A stretch of 55,314 nt of DNA, taken from an uncultured Lachnospiraceae bacterium (GTDB lineage Bacteria; Bacillota; Clostridia; Lachnospirales; Lachnospiraceae). This document shows positions 18,349 through 26,416 of this stretch, piece by piece. The notes beneath the pieces were generated by a model. That model saw only the letters and a list, made by a program, of their open reading frames with translations, had not been told where the DNA came from and searched no databases. The stretch lies in contig CAMVHB010000011.1 in NCBI GenBank assembly GCA_947167155.1, positions 1-55,314 on the forward strand. Direction: 5' to 3'. Position 1 is the stretch's first letter, and every line of letters starts with the position of its first letter. Both the position numbers and the translations under genes were made by a program.

Positions 18349-19289
18349 TATCTTTTACCTCCTTTATTATTTTTTTTCGCATTCGATTTCTTTCCGGTCC
18401 CGGGCCTTTGTGTCCCTTGGGAAGCCACTTTTTCAGTGGGCTTTGCCAAAGCCTCCGTTTGCTCTTTGGCCGTCTCCTTTGCTATTTCTTTTGGATCTTC
18501 TCCTGCCACTTCTGCTTTTATTGTTTCAGTTTTGACGGGCGTATTCTTTTTCTGTCCGCCTTCTATCTGCATGACTGCAGCCTTTCCCGTACAGGACTCA
18601 GCAAAAGGACATACAGTACAATCCTCATCATTGAATACTGACGCGGAGGCTGCAAGAGGCTTGCCCTTCTTCTCCATCCGAAGCCGAAGCTCCTTCATCA
18701 CTGCGACCAAAATTGCGAGGATAAAGAAGGCTCCGGGCGCCATTATAAATATCGATATCGGCGTGAAGCCGGGTACACCATTGGCGGGATCCGCAAGCGG
18801 AAGAACCTGCTTGTCAAAGAGTGTGCCTGCACCGAGAAACTCTCTTACGAGACCGATCACTGTGATGGACGCCGTAAACCCAAGCCCCATTCCTATTCCG
18901 TCAAAAAGAGAAGCGATGGGCGGATTCTTTGATGCGTAGGACTCCGCGCGTCCGAGGATAATGCAGTTTACGACGATAAGAGGGATATAGATACCAAGCG
19001 AAGCATAAAGGCTCGGAACAAAGCCCTCCATCAAAAACTGTACTATCGTAACAAAGGATGCGACTATGACTATGAAGGCAGGCATCCTGACACGATCGGG
19101 TATCGCCTTTCTAAGGATCGAAATAATAAGATTAGAAAGCGCAAGAACAACCGTGGTCGAAAGTCCCATGCCTATACCATTTATGGCAGAGGTAGTGACC
19201 GCAAGAGTCGGACACATTCCAAGCATAAGTACGAATGTGGGGTTCTCTGTGATAATTCCGTTCTTAAGGCGTTCTACTATTGTTTTCAT
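18348..19289 (-). CDS. rnfE: Rnf complex membrane subunit RnfE with C-terminal extension
   Basis: A 313-residue protein. Residues 1-205 are the canonical six-helix RnfE core with cluster cysteines Cys26 (LGMCPTLAV) and Cys109 (VVNCIILGR). After a basic stretch, residues 220-235 contain three cysteines (Cys224, Cys227, Cys233; CxxCx5C), followed by a roughly 75-residue tail rich in Lys, Thr, Glu and Pro that ends in a strongly basic Gly/Lys/Asn segment. The core is typical, and the tail makes it about 100 residues longer than the family norm. It overlaps the rnfG stop (TAATG), with GGAGG upstream. Confidence 0.95.
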   Translation of the reverse strand: MKTIVERLKNGIITENPTFVLMLGMCPTLAVTTSAINGIGMGLSTTVVLALSNLIISILRKAIPDRVRMPAFIVIVASFVTIVQFLMEGFVPSLYASLGIYIPLIVVNCIILGRAESYASKNPPIASLFDGIGMGLGFTASITVIGLVREFLGAGTLFDKQVLPLADPANGVPGFTPISIFIMAPGAFFILAILVAVMKELRLRMEKKGKPLAASASVFNDEDCTVCPFAESCTGKAAVMQIEGGQKKNTPVKTETIKAEVAGEDPKEIAKETAKEQTEALAKPTEKVASQGTQRPGTGKKSNAKKNNKGGKR

Positions 19290-19903
19290 TACTGAGCGCC
19301 TCCTTCCAGGTAATTGAACCAGGCAATACCGCCATTGATCCCGTTTGTCATGCAGCGTGAGGTAATGGTCGCACCTGATATCGCTTCTATCTCACCGCCA
19401 TCTTTTTTGACTGCATAATCGGGAGAAGAAGCGTCCTTTCCTATCCACTGATATGAGAAGGTCTTTTCGCCGTACTGATCTGCTTTCATTCCAAGACCGG
19501 CTGTCTCACTGATAGAGGTAATGGAATAGCCTGTAAGCTCTCCGTCCGAAGTAACACCCATGGAAAATTCGATCGGTCCGCCGTAGCCGCCCTGTGACTT
19601 AACTCCTATGACATAGCCGATTATGTCTTTTGATGAATCAAGAGCTTTCTCCGTAAAAGTAATTGAAACGCCTGAAATACCGCTGTCGGAAAGCAGCTCA
19701 TTTGCCTTCTCGGCATCAAAGTCCTCATAGTCCTCAAAATCATCGGCATCCTCAAATACCGCCTTGTAGGATCTGATAAGTGCTGCCTCCTTTGCAACCC
19801 TGATGGGCTCCTTTGTGATCTCGTAAACAAAGCCGAGTCCAAGGCCTGAAACCAGAGTAATGATAGTAAGGATCAGCGCGTCCTTTACAAGCTTGCCCTT
19901 CAT
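19289..19903 (-). CDS. rnfG: Rnf complex flavoprotein subunit RnfG
   Basis: A 204-residue protein with one N-terminal transmembrane segment (about 8-28) and an extracytosolic FMN-binding domain. The flavinylation motif SGATITS lies at 176-182, with Thr179 the expected covalent FMN site, to be modified by ApbE. An acidic stretch at about 50-65 precedes the FMN domain. The ATG overlaps the rnfD stop (ATGA) and is preceded by GGAGGCGC. Electron flow through RnfG and RnfD to RnfC and NAD is established for the family. Confidence 0.96.
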   Translation of the reverse strand: MKGKLVKDALILTIITLVSGLGLGFVYEITKEPIRVAKEAALIRSYKAVFEDADDFEDYEDFDAEKANELLSDSGISGVSITFTEKALDSSKDIIGYVIGVKSQGGYGGPIEFSMGVTSDGELTGYSITSISETAGLGMKADQYGEKTFSYQWIGKDASSPDYAVKKDGGEIEAISGATITSRCMTNGINGGIAWFNYLEGGAQ

Positions 19904-20898
19904 TTCTTCGCGCCTCCTTTCTCATTTGCCTTCAATTCCTTTTTCTTCTTTTCCTTCAGTATTCCGAAGGCTCTCGGTACCGTAAATCTCTCAATGAGCG
20001 GAACAAGGAGATTCGAGAATATGATCGCGTAGGATACGCCCTCCGCGGAGCCGCCGAACACTCTGAGGATTCCGGTCATGACACCGAGAATGATGCCGAA
20101 TATCACCTTGCCCATAGGCGTGATAGGACTCGTTACATAATCCGTTGCCATGAAGAAGGCTCCGAGAATGAGACCGCCTCCGCAAAGCTGTGCCGTAAGA
20201 TAATTGAGATCAAAGCCATGTCCGCCAAAGATCAGCATGAAGATCGCGAATGTAACGATATAGGTTCCGGGTATCTTGAGATCTATGATCCCCATAAGTA
20301 TCAGGAACACAGCTCCGGCAAGAAGACAGATAACGGAGGTCTCACCAATGGTTCCGGGGATATTTCCAAGGAGCATAGAAAGAGGATCTGCTTCTCCTCC
20401 TGCTTTGATCAGTGCAAGCGGTGTGGCGCCGGAAAAGACATCTTCGTAACCGGGATACTGCGAAAAATCAGTCATCAGGGATGTGAAGCTGATAACCAGG
20501 AAGCATCTCGCCCCAAGAGCAGGATTCATGAAATTCTGCCCGAGTCCGCCGAAGAGCATCTTTACTACTATGATCGCAAAAGCACTTCCAAGGATCGGAA
20601 TCCAGAAGGGAACTGACGAGGGAAGGTTTAACGCAAGCAGAAGTCCGGTTACTACTGCTGAGAGATCCTTGATAGTGTACTTCCTGTGAAGAAGCTTTTC
20701 ATAGCAGGCTTCGGAAAGGACTGCTGTTCCAACGGAAAGGATTATGATCACAAAAGCCCTGCCGCCGAAATTGACGATTCCGAAGATCGTGGCGGGAAGC
20801 AGGGAAATAATCACACAGAGCATTATCTTCTGTGTATCCATCCGCTCTCTCACATGCGGATTGGAGGTTACTTTAAGCTTTTTTTCCACTATTCTCAC
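19900..20898 (-). CDS. rnfD: Rnf complex membrane flavoprotein subunit RnfD
   Basis: A 332-residue polytopic protein with nine or ten hydrophobic segments. It carries a covalent-FMN motif SGATPLA at 156-162, with Thr159 the likely attachment site, and the NPALGARCF segment typical of RnfD/NqrB. The start is GTG at 20898, overlapping the rnfC stop as GTGA; another GTG three codons later cannot be excluded. The Lys-rich C-terminus (about 315-332) is cytosolic. It sits between rnfC and rnfG in the usual order. Confidence 0.96.
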   Translation of the reverse strand: MRIVEKKLKVTSNPHVRERMDTQKIMLCVIISLLPATIFGIVNFGGRAFVIIILSVGTAVLSEACYEKLLHRKYTIKDLSAVVTGLLLALNLPSSVPFWIPILGSAFAIIVVKMLFGGLGQNFMNPALGARCFLVISFTSLMTDFSQYPGYEDVFSGATPLALIKAGGEADPLSMLLGNIPGTIGETSVICLLAGAVFLILMGIIDLKIPGTYIVTFAIFMLIFGGHGFDLNYLTAQLCGGGLILGAFFMATDYVTSPITPMGKVIFGIILGVMTGILRVFGGSAEGVSYAIIFSNLLVPLIERFTVPRAFGILKEKKKKELKANEKGGAKK

Positions 20899-22256
20899 CC
20901 CTTACTTTTTTCTTCGGCCTTGGCCTTCAAAGCTGCCTGTGCTGCACGTTTTGCCGCAAGGACAAATTTCTTCTTTGACTTGATATCCTGTGCCAGAGGC
21001 CTTTTCGCAGGGCAGACAAAGGAACAGCTGCCGCATTCAATGCACTCAAGACCATACCATTTTTCAAAAAGCTCGTCATTTCCATACATGGCATAATCGG
21101 CAAGCCGCGACGGGATGAGCCGTTCAGGACAGGCATCAACGCAGCGTCCGCAATTGATGCAGTTCGTTGTCTCCTCGGCGCTCGCTTCATCAAAGCCGAG
21201 AGCAAGAAGTGCCGAGGTAGTCTTTGTCACGGGAGCGGAAAGGTCAAACATTGCAAACCCCATCATGGGACCGCCTGAGATCAGCTTCTCAGGCTCTTTT
21301 ACAAAGCCACCGGCTTCATCAAGTATCTGCTGGAAGGAAACACCGCAGGGCACCCGGAAATTCCTCGGCTCACATACAGCATCTCCTGTCACTGTAAATG
21401 TCCTGTCAATAAGTGGTATGCCTCTGGAAACCGCGTCGTCTATAGCTGCTATTGTGGAAACATTGTCAACTATGCAACCTGCGTCAGCGGGAAGCATCTT
21501 TGAATTGATATCACGACCTGTGACGGCATGGATGATCTGACGCTCTCCACCCTGAGGATATTTTGTTACGAGAACAGTAACTGACATCCGTTCTTCGCCT
21601 TTGATGAGCTTATTGAATATCTCGATACAATCAAGCTTATTGTTTTCAATAGCAAAGACGCCTTGCGCTTTCGGGAACAGAGAAAGTATGATCTTCATAC
21701 CTGAAACCAGCTTTTCAGGACTTTCTATCATAGTCCTGTAATCGCTCGTAAGATAAGGCTCGCACTCCGCTGCGTTCATGATGATATAGTCGATCTTCTT
21801 CGGATCCTTCGGTGAAAGCTTGACATGTGTTGGGAAGCCGGCTCCGCCCATTCCGACGATACCTGCCTCCTGTATCTTTTTGATGATCTCTTCGGAAGAA
21901 AGCTTTGAAGGGTCCTCTGTCCCTTTGAATTCTACCGAATTAAATTTTCCGTCAGATTCAATGATAATGCTGTCGACCATATCACCGACGGCGCCGCGCC
22001 TTTTCTCAAGCTTTTTTACCGTTCCCGAAACGGAAGAAAAAACAGGGGATGAAACAAAGCCACCCGCCTCAGCTATCTTCTGCCCGCGAAGAACGGTATC
22101 CCCAACCTCTACGATCGCCTTAGAAGGTGCGCCGATATGCTGGGAAAGCGGAAATACATATTCTCCCTCAGGACGAAACTCCTTAACGGGCTTGTCCTTT
22201 GAAAGCTCCTTTCCTTCGAAGGGATGTACTCCGCCTTTGAACGTTCTCTGGCTCAT
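20895..22256 (-). CDS. rnfC: Rnf complex NADH-binding subunit RnfC
   Basis: A 453-residue cytosolic subunit, first in the operon. It begins with the TFKGGVHPFEGK motif common to RnfC, then a biotinyl-like barrel, the NAD/FMN-binding region with GMGGAGFPTHVK and NAAECEPYLT, an SLBB domain, and two C-terminal [4Fe-4S] motifs (CINCGRCVDACP and CIECGSCSFVCP). I set the start at 22256 because RnfC homology begins there and AAAGGAGG lies upstream. An in-frame upstream extension of 66 codons runs through promoter-like sequence and is unlikely to be translated. Confidence 0.96.
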   Translation of the reverse strand: MSQRTFKGGVHPFEGKELSKDKPVKEFRPEGEYVFPLSQHIGAPSKAIVEVGDTVLRGQKIAEAGGFVSSPVFSSVSGTVKKLEKRRGAVGDMVDSIIIESDGKFNSVEFKGTEDPSKLSSEEIIKKIQEAGIVGMGGAGFPTHVKLSPKDPKKIDYIIMNAAECEPYLTSDYRTMIESPEKLVSGMKIILSLFPKAQGVFAIENNKLDCIEIFNKLIKGEERMSVTVLVTKYPQGGERQIIHAVTGRDINSKMLPADAGCIVDNVSTIAAIDDAVSRGIPLIDRTFTVTGDAVCEPRNFRVPCGVSFQQILDEAGGFVKEPEKLISGGPMMGFAMFDLSAPVTKTTSALLALGFDEASAEETTNCINCGRCVDACPERLIPSRLADYAMYGNDELFEKWYGLECIECGSCSFVCPAKRPLAQDIKSKKKFVLAAKRAAQAALKAKAEEKSKG

Positions 22257-22372
22257 ACTGTGGATATCCTCCTTTGCCTCGTAAAATCCCGTCGAACAAA
22301 AAAAAACAATGTCCGACCTTTCAATGATAACACTTTTCACCAATAAAAACGCAAAAAACGGGTGCTTTATTG

Positions 22373-22390
22373 TTGAACATTTATGTTCAA
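22373..22390. promoter_or_regulatory. Perfect 18-bp dyad, candidate operator between rnfC and the RNase H-like gene
   Basis: TTGAACAT and ATGTTCAA flank a two-base TT centre, giving a perfect inverted repeat. It lies between the divergent rnfC and RNase H-fold genes and covers the first possible ATG (22383) of the latter. On the minus strand a poor promoter-like pair (TTGCGT, 19 bases, TATCAT) lies between the dyad and rnfC. Size and symmetry suit a dimeric repressor, but no family match is evident. Confidence 0.45.
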
Positions 22391-22409
22391 AATACGATAC
22401 AAAGAATAT

Positions 22410-23588
22410 ATGAAAACTATTATCAATGAAAATGAAATAAACAGGAAATACCATTCTCTTCTTTCAGCAAATAAAGAAGCAGAACGGCTCTTATTCTTTG
22501 ATATCGAGACCACCGGCTTTTCGCCGAAGAGCAATATGGTTTATCTGATAGGACTATCCTTCATCAACGAAGAAAAAAAACTCTGCTCCATCCAGTTTCT
22601 GGCTGAAGGTATAGATGACGAAAAAGAGCTTCTTCTTGCCTTTCTTGGAAGACTTTCGGCTTCATCGGATATGCTCCTTTGTGGCTATAACATCAAATCC
22701 TTTGACATACCATTTTTGAATGCAAGGCTTCAAAAATATGAGCTCCCCTCTATCGCTCTAAAGTGGAGAGACCTATTCTCAGACGTAAAAAAGCTTTCCA
22801 ATATCTTTCCCATGAAGGGAAGGAGGCTTAGGGATGTAGAAGCCTTTCTCGGGATTTTCAGAGAAGACGACAAGTCGGGAGGTGAACTCATCGGAGTCTT
22901 CTTTGAATATGCGCTTCATCACGAAAAAGAAAACGAAGAAAAACTTCTTTACCACAATCTTTCAGATACACAGAATCTGTTTCCGCTCCTCGTCCTCGAC
23001 GAATTTAAGAAACTCTTTTCGCCCGCCATTTCTGTAGAAAAGGTCATCCTGAATGATAATAATTCAGTCTCGCTTTCAGGATCAAGCGGCATAAATGTCT
23101 TTTCTCCATTTTCAATAAGAACCGGTGATTTTCTTTTCACATTTAAAGAAAACAGGATAAAAGGGACCATAAACTTTTCGCACTGTAAAATGAAGCATTA
23201 TCTTCCCGATCCAAAGTCTTATGTTTATCTCATAGAGGAAGAAAAAATAATACCAAAGGCACTTTCTGCTTCGCTGGAAAAGGATCGCTTCAGAAAGCCC
23301 TTGAAGGAGGAATGTTATGCTGAAGAGGAAGGCGATTTCTTTCCTGTGCCGGATGGTTTTGAAGAGGCTGCCTCTGCCCACTTTGGACTCCTGTACAAGA
23401 GCTCGTACAAAGAAAAAGGTTGCAGAATAAAAAAAGACCGGCACGCTGTCACGGAAGAATTCCTGAGCAGCTATGCCGGAATGCTAATTAAAAGCTATCT
23501 TTCAGTCAGACCCTCTGATAGAAGAATGAGGACCTCCTCTCAAGACCAATCTCCTTGTAATCCACCACCTGCTCCGTACTTCCGATGA
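22410..23588 (+). CDS. Ribonuclease H-like (YprB-type) DEDD exonuclease-family protein
   Basis: About 392 residues. The N-terminal 190 residues form an RNase H-fold exonuclease domain: a DIETTG motif near residue 40, GYNIKSFDIPFLNAR near 100, and a C-terminal YHNLSDTQNL segment supplying the last acidic residue. This matches pfam13482 proteins such as B. subtilis YprB, whose substrate is unknown. The C-terminal half is unassigned. Neither the ATG at 22410 nor that at 22383 has a good Shine-Dalgarno. The last 27 codons overlap the end of cheR on the other strand, and the final 25 residues, rich in Arg, Ser and Pro, look unlike the rest. Confidence 0.8.
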   Translation: MKTIINENEINRKYHSLLSANKEAERLLFFDIETTGFSPKSNMVYLIGLSFINEEKKLCSIQFLAEGIDDEKELLLAFLGRLSASSDMLLCGYNIKSFDIPFLNARLQKYELPSIALKWRDLFSDVKKLSNIFPMKGRRLRDVEAFLGIFREDDKSGGELIGVFFEYALHHEKENEEKLLYHNLSDTQNLFPLLVLDEFKKLFSPAISVEKVILNDNNSVSLSGSSGINVFSPFSIRTGDFLFTFKENRIKGTINFSHCKMKHYLPDPKSYVYLIEEEKIIPKALSASLEKDRFRKPLKEECYAEEEGDFFPVPDGFEEAASAHFGLLYKSSYKEKGCRIKKDRHAVTEEFLSSYAGMLIKSYLSVRPSDRRMRTSSQDQSPCNPPPAPYFR

Positions 23589-24279
23589 AAAGTATTCCGC
23601 CGGGCTTCAGAGCCTCTCTGAACTTTACATAAACATCATGCTTTGCCTCTTCTGTAAAGTATATGAGAACATTCCTGCATACAATGAGATCGCAGTCTTT
23701 GGGATACGGATCCTTCAGAAGATTTGCCTCATGGAACTCGACCTGTCGTTTGACATCTTCCGAGATCTTGAAAGAGTCCCCGATCTTCGTGAAGTACTTC
23801 TTTTTCTTGTCTTCGGGAATATCAACAACCGACTTGTCATTGTATAAGCCTACTTTTGCCTTACCTATAACAGTCTTATCTATATCGGTGGCATAGATCT
23901 TTATATCCTTCATTGGAATAAGATCTGAAAGAGCCATTACAAGAGAATAAGGCTCGTCGCCGGTAGAGCAGGCAGCACTCCATATCTTAAGCCGCTTTCC
24001 GTTCTTTTCAATAAGCTCGGGAATAAACTTTTCAGTAAGGAGCTTCCATTGATCCGGATTTCTGTAAAAGTTGCTGACATTGATAGTCATGAAGTTGATG
24101 AATTCATTGAATACCTCCGTGTCCTTTTTTAGAAGACCAAGGTATTCAGCGAATGACTTGCAAGTACGTTTCTGGACAAGAGACTCTATCCTCCGCCTCA
24201 TCTGCTTTTCCTTGTAAGCGGAAAGGTCAATCTTTGTCATCTTGAAGATTTCGGCTTTGAATTCCTCGTAACCGTCCAA
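23506..24279 (-). CDS. cheR: Chemotaxis protein methyltransferase CheR
   Basis: A 257-residue SAM-dependent enzyme that methylates glutamates of chemoreceptors. The N-terminal helical domain (about 1-75) is followed by the SAM-binding WSAACSTGDEPYS motif near residue 100, the YATDID strand, and the CRNVLIYF motif near 200. The start is TTG at 24279 with AAAGGGG eight bases upstream; no better ATG exists before the conserved region. The gene stands apart from the other che genes, about 15 kb from cheB, after the rpsA terminator. Its 3' end overlaps the plus-strand exonuclease gene by 83 bases. Confidence 0.95.
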   Translation of the reverse strand: MDGYEEFKAEIFKMTKIDLSAYKEKQMRRRIESLVQKRTCKSFAEYLGLLKKDTEVFNEFINFMTINVSNFYRNPDQWKLLTEKFIPELIEKNGKRLKIWSAACSTGDEPYSLVMALSDLIPMKDIKIYATDIDKTVIGKAKVGLYNDKSVVDIPEDKKKKYFTKIGDSFKISEDVKRQVEFHEANLLKDPYPKDCDLIVCRNVLIYFTEEAKHDVYVKFREALKPGGILFIGSTEQVVDYKEIGLERRSSFFYQRV

Positions 24280-24303
24280 TTGTTTTACCCCTTTCTAACA
24301 AAA

Positions 24304-24339
24304 CAGGAACGTGAGTCTCGATAAAAGCCCGCGTTCCTG
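24304..24339 (-). terminator. Intrinsic terminator after rpsA
   Basis: On the minus strand CAGGAACG pairs with CGTTCCTG around a 20-base loop, and the stem is followed directly by TTTTGTTAG. It lies 33 bases after the rpsA stop and upstream of cheR, so it probably ends the rpsO-to-rpsA transcription unit. Confidence 0.65.
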
Positions 24340-24371
24340 CCACTTATCCATCTACAAAAAACCGATAAAGC

Positions 24372-25544
24372 TCAGACTTCTTCCTTCGGTTCCTCTGCTG
24401 TCGGTGAATCCGTTGCAGCCGGATCATCAACAGGAGCTGCATCTTCCTCAACCTTTTCTGCATCCGGATTTTCAGCCTCTTCCTCATCTGACTTGTTCAA
24501 AGCCTTAAGAGAAAGAGAAATCTTGTGCTCGTTCTCACGAAGCTCTACGACCCTTGCCTCAACCTCCTGACCAACAGTAAGTACATCTGAGGGCTTGTCA
24601 ATATGATCTTTCGAGATCTGAGAAACATGAAGAAGACCGTCTATCCCCGGAGCAAGTTCTATAAAGGCTCCAAAATCCGCCATACGTGCAACACGTCCCT
24701 TTACAACATTGCCTACCGCAAACCTTTCAGCAGCGTCATTCCAGGGGTTCTCATCAGGGAATTTCCTTGAAAGAGCTATTTTGGAATCCTTTATATCCTT
24801 GATGAATACCTTAACCGGATCACCTTCTTTGTAAAGCTTTGTAGGATTCTCTACCCTGCCCCAAGACATCTCCGAAATATGCAGAAGTCCGTCTATACCG
24901 CCAAGATCCACAAAAGCGCCAAAGTTGGTAACATTCTTTACTGTACCATCGATAACATCACCCTGCTTCAGAGTAGAGAGCAACTCATCCTGCTTGACCT
25001 TCTTGTCCTCTACGATGAGCTGTTTCCTGTCACCTATGATCCTTCTCTTTCTCGGTTCAAACTCGATGATCTTGAATTCAAGCTCCTGACCCTTGAACTG
25101 GGTAAGGTCCTTGATATAACCATCGGAAATGAGGCTGGCGGGAATGAATACCCTTGCTCCGTCTACCTCTGCGGAAAGTCCTCCCTTAAGCACCTGGACA
25201 ACCTTTCCTGTAAGGATCTCGTCTTTTTCGAAGGCTTCTTTCAGGCGCTGATTTCCTTTTTCCTGAGCAAGTCTTCTGTATGAAAGAATTACCTGACCCT
25301 CTCCGTCATTCACCTTGACGACCTTCGCTTCCATTTCGTCGCCCTCTTTTGCGACGGTAGTAAGATCAAGATTTGAATCGGCAGAATATTCATTTCTTGA
25401 AATGATCCCATCGGACTTGTAGCCGATGTTCAGGACGATCTCTTCCGGCTTGACCGAAATGATCGTACCGGTGACCACATCTCCATTCCTGATGGTTTTG
25501 AACGATTCTTCAAGCATTTGCTCGAAACTCATGTTGTCTGACAT
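24372..25544 (-). CDS. rpsA: 30S ribosomal protein S1 homologue (four S1 domains)
   Basis: A 390-residue RNA-binding protein with four S1 motifs at about 20-90, 105-172, 190-260 and 277-347; the third and fourth contain the classic FGAFVDL/FGAFIEL and GLLHISE/GLLHVSQ signatures. A Glu/Ala/Pro-rich acidic tail of about 40 residues follows. This short form is usual in Firmicutes, where its role in translation initiation is less clear than in E. coli. The ATG at 25544 has a perfect AGGAGG ten bases upstream and overlaps the ispH end by 16 bases in another frame. The ispH-rpsA order is typical of Clostridia. Confidence 0.93.
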   Translation of the reverse strand: MSDNMSFEQMLEESFKTIRNGDVVTGTIISVKPEEIVLNIGYKSDGIISRNEYSADSNLDLTTVAKEGDEMEAKVVKVNDGEGQVILSYRRLAQEKGNQRLKEAFEKDEILTGKVVQVLKGGLSAEVDGARVFIPASLISDGYIKDLTQFKGQELEFKIIEFEPRKRRIIGDRKQLIVEDKKVKQDELLSTLKQGDVIDGTVKNVTNFGAFVDLGGIDGLLHISEMSWGRVENPTKLYKEGDPVKVFIKDIKDSKIALSRKFPDENPWNDAAERFAVGNVVKGRVARMADFGAFIELAPGIDGLLHVSQISKDHIDKPSDVLTVGQEVEARVVELRENEHKISLSLKALNKSDEEEAENPDAEKVEEDAAPVDDPAATDSPTAEEPKEEV

Positions 25545-26416
25545 TTCTTAAAAACCTCCTCGATAATTTTGTCCGGGGTTGAAGCCCCCGCTGTAATACC
25601 GATGCATCGAATGGAATGTAGCTCCGAAACCTTTAGATCGTCTGCTCCTTGCAGAAAAAAAGATCTTTCACATCTTTCCCTGCAAATGTCAAACAGCTTC
25701 GCGCTGTTTGAACTGTTCTTACCGCCAATTACCAGCATTACATCCGCCCACTCTGAAAGCTCCCCGGCTTCGCTCTGCCGAAGCGAAGTTGCGGAACATA
25801 TCGTATTCTGAGCATATGTATCATACCCTTTTTGTATCAGCATTTCAACAAGTTTTTTGAAAAGGTCCTCTCTGAATGTAGTCTGCGAAACAACGCATAA
25901 TTTCGTGTTTTTGGGAAGATCAATCTTCGAAATATCCTCCTCGCAACTTACAACAGAAACACTTTTTGGATCAGCCCAGCCCTTTATCCCGATGACCTCA
26001 GGATGATGCCCGTCCCCCGTGATCACAATATGATAATCCTTCTTCGAGTACTCCGAAACTATCGTCTGAATCTTTGAAACAAAGGGACAGGTAAGATCAC
26101 TTATCAAAAAGCCTGCATCTTCTATCTTTTTTTTTGCATCTCTTGTAATCCCATGAGACCTTATCGCCATAAAGCTCTTTTTTCCGTGTCCGGGAACAGG
26201 AAGTGGCTCTTCTTCGGAGACAAGCCTCACCCCTTTCTTTTCAAAATCCCCTGTCACTGTTTCATTGTGGATGATGGGACCATAGGTAAAAACATCTCCA
26301 TCCCCGTTTTCCTCTACAAGTGACAGAAGTCCTTCCACCGCGCGCCTCACCCCAAAGCAAAAGCCGGCGCTGTCTGCGACACGTATTTCTCTTTGATTAT
26401 CCTTGAATATCCTCAA
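25529..26416 (-). CDS. ispH: 4-hydroxy-3-methylbut-2-enyl diphosphate reductase IspH
   Basis: About 295 residues. This iron-sulfur enzyme makes IPP and DMAPP in the last step of the MEP pathway. The three cluster cysteines lie in GFCFGVRRA near the start, DLTCPFVSK near 100, and NTICSATSLRQ near 195; IRSHGI and an SSNSAKL-type segment (here KNSSNSAKLF) are also present. No ATG precedes the conserved region. I favour the TTG at 26416, which overlaps the cmk stop and has GGGAGAGAGG upstream; a TTG at 26434 is another option. It is not fused to S1, since rpsA begins in a different frame. Confidence 0.95.
   Translation of the reverse strand: MRIFKDNQREIRVADSAGFCFGVRRAVEGLLSLVEENGDGDVFTYGPIIHNETVTGDFEKKGVRLVSEEEPLPVPGHGKKSFMAIRSHGITRDAKKKIEDAGFLISDLTCPFVSKIQTIVSEYSKKDYHIVITGDGHHPEVIGIKGWADPKSVSVVSCEEDISKIDLPKNTKLCVVSQTTFREDLFKKLVEMLIQKGYDTYAQNTICSATSLRQSEAGELSEWADVMLVIGGKNSSNSAKLFDICRERCERSFFLQGADDLKVSELHSIRCIGITAGASTPDKIIEEVFKKCQTT

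Noticed and set aside
22257-22454. In-frame 66-codon upstream extension of rnfC.
   Set aside because: RnfC homology begins at 22256, where a good ribosome binding site lies; the extension is AT-rich, crosses the candidate operator and has no family match.
24372-26416. Fusion of IspH and S1 into one protein, as seen in some Clostridia.
   Set aside because: ispH has its own stop at 25529 and rpsA begins in another frame with a perfect AGGAGG.
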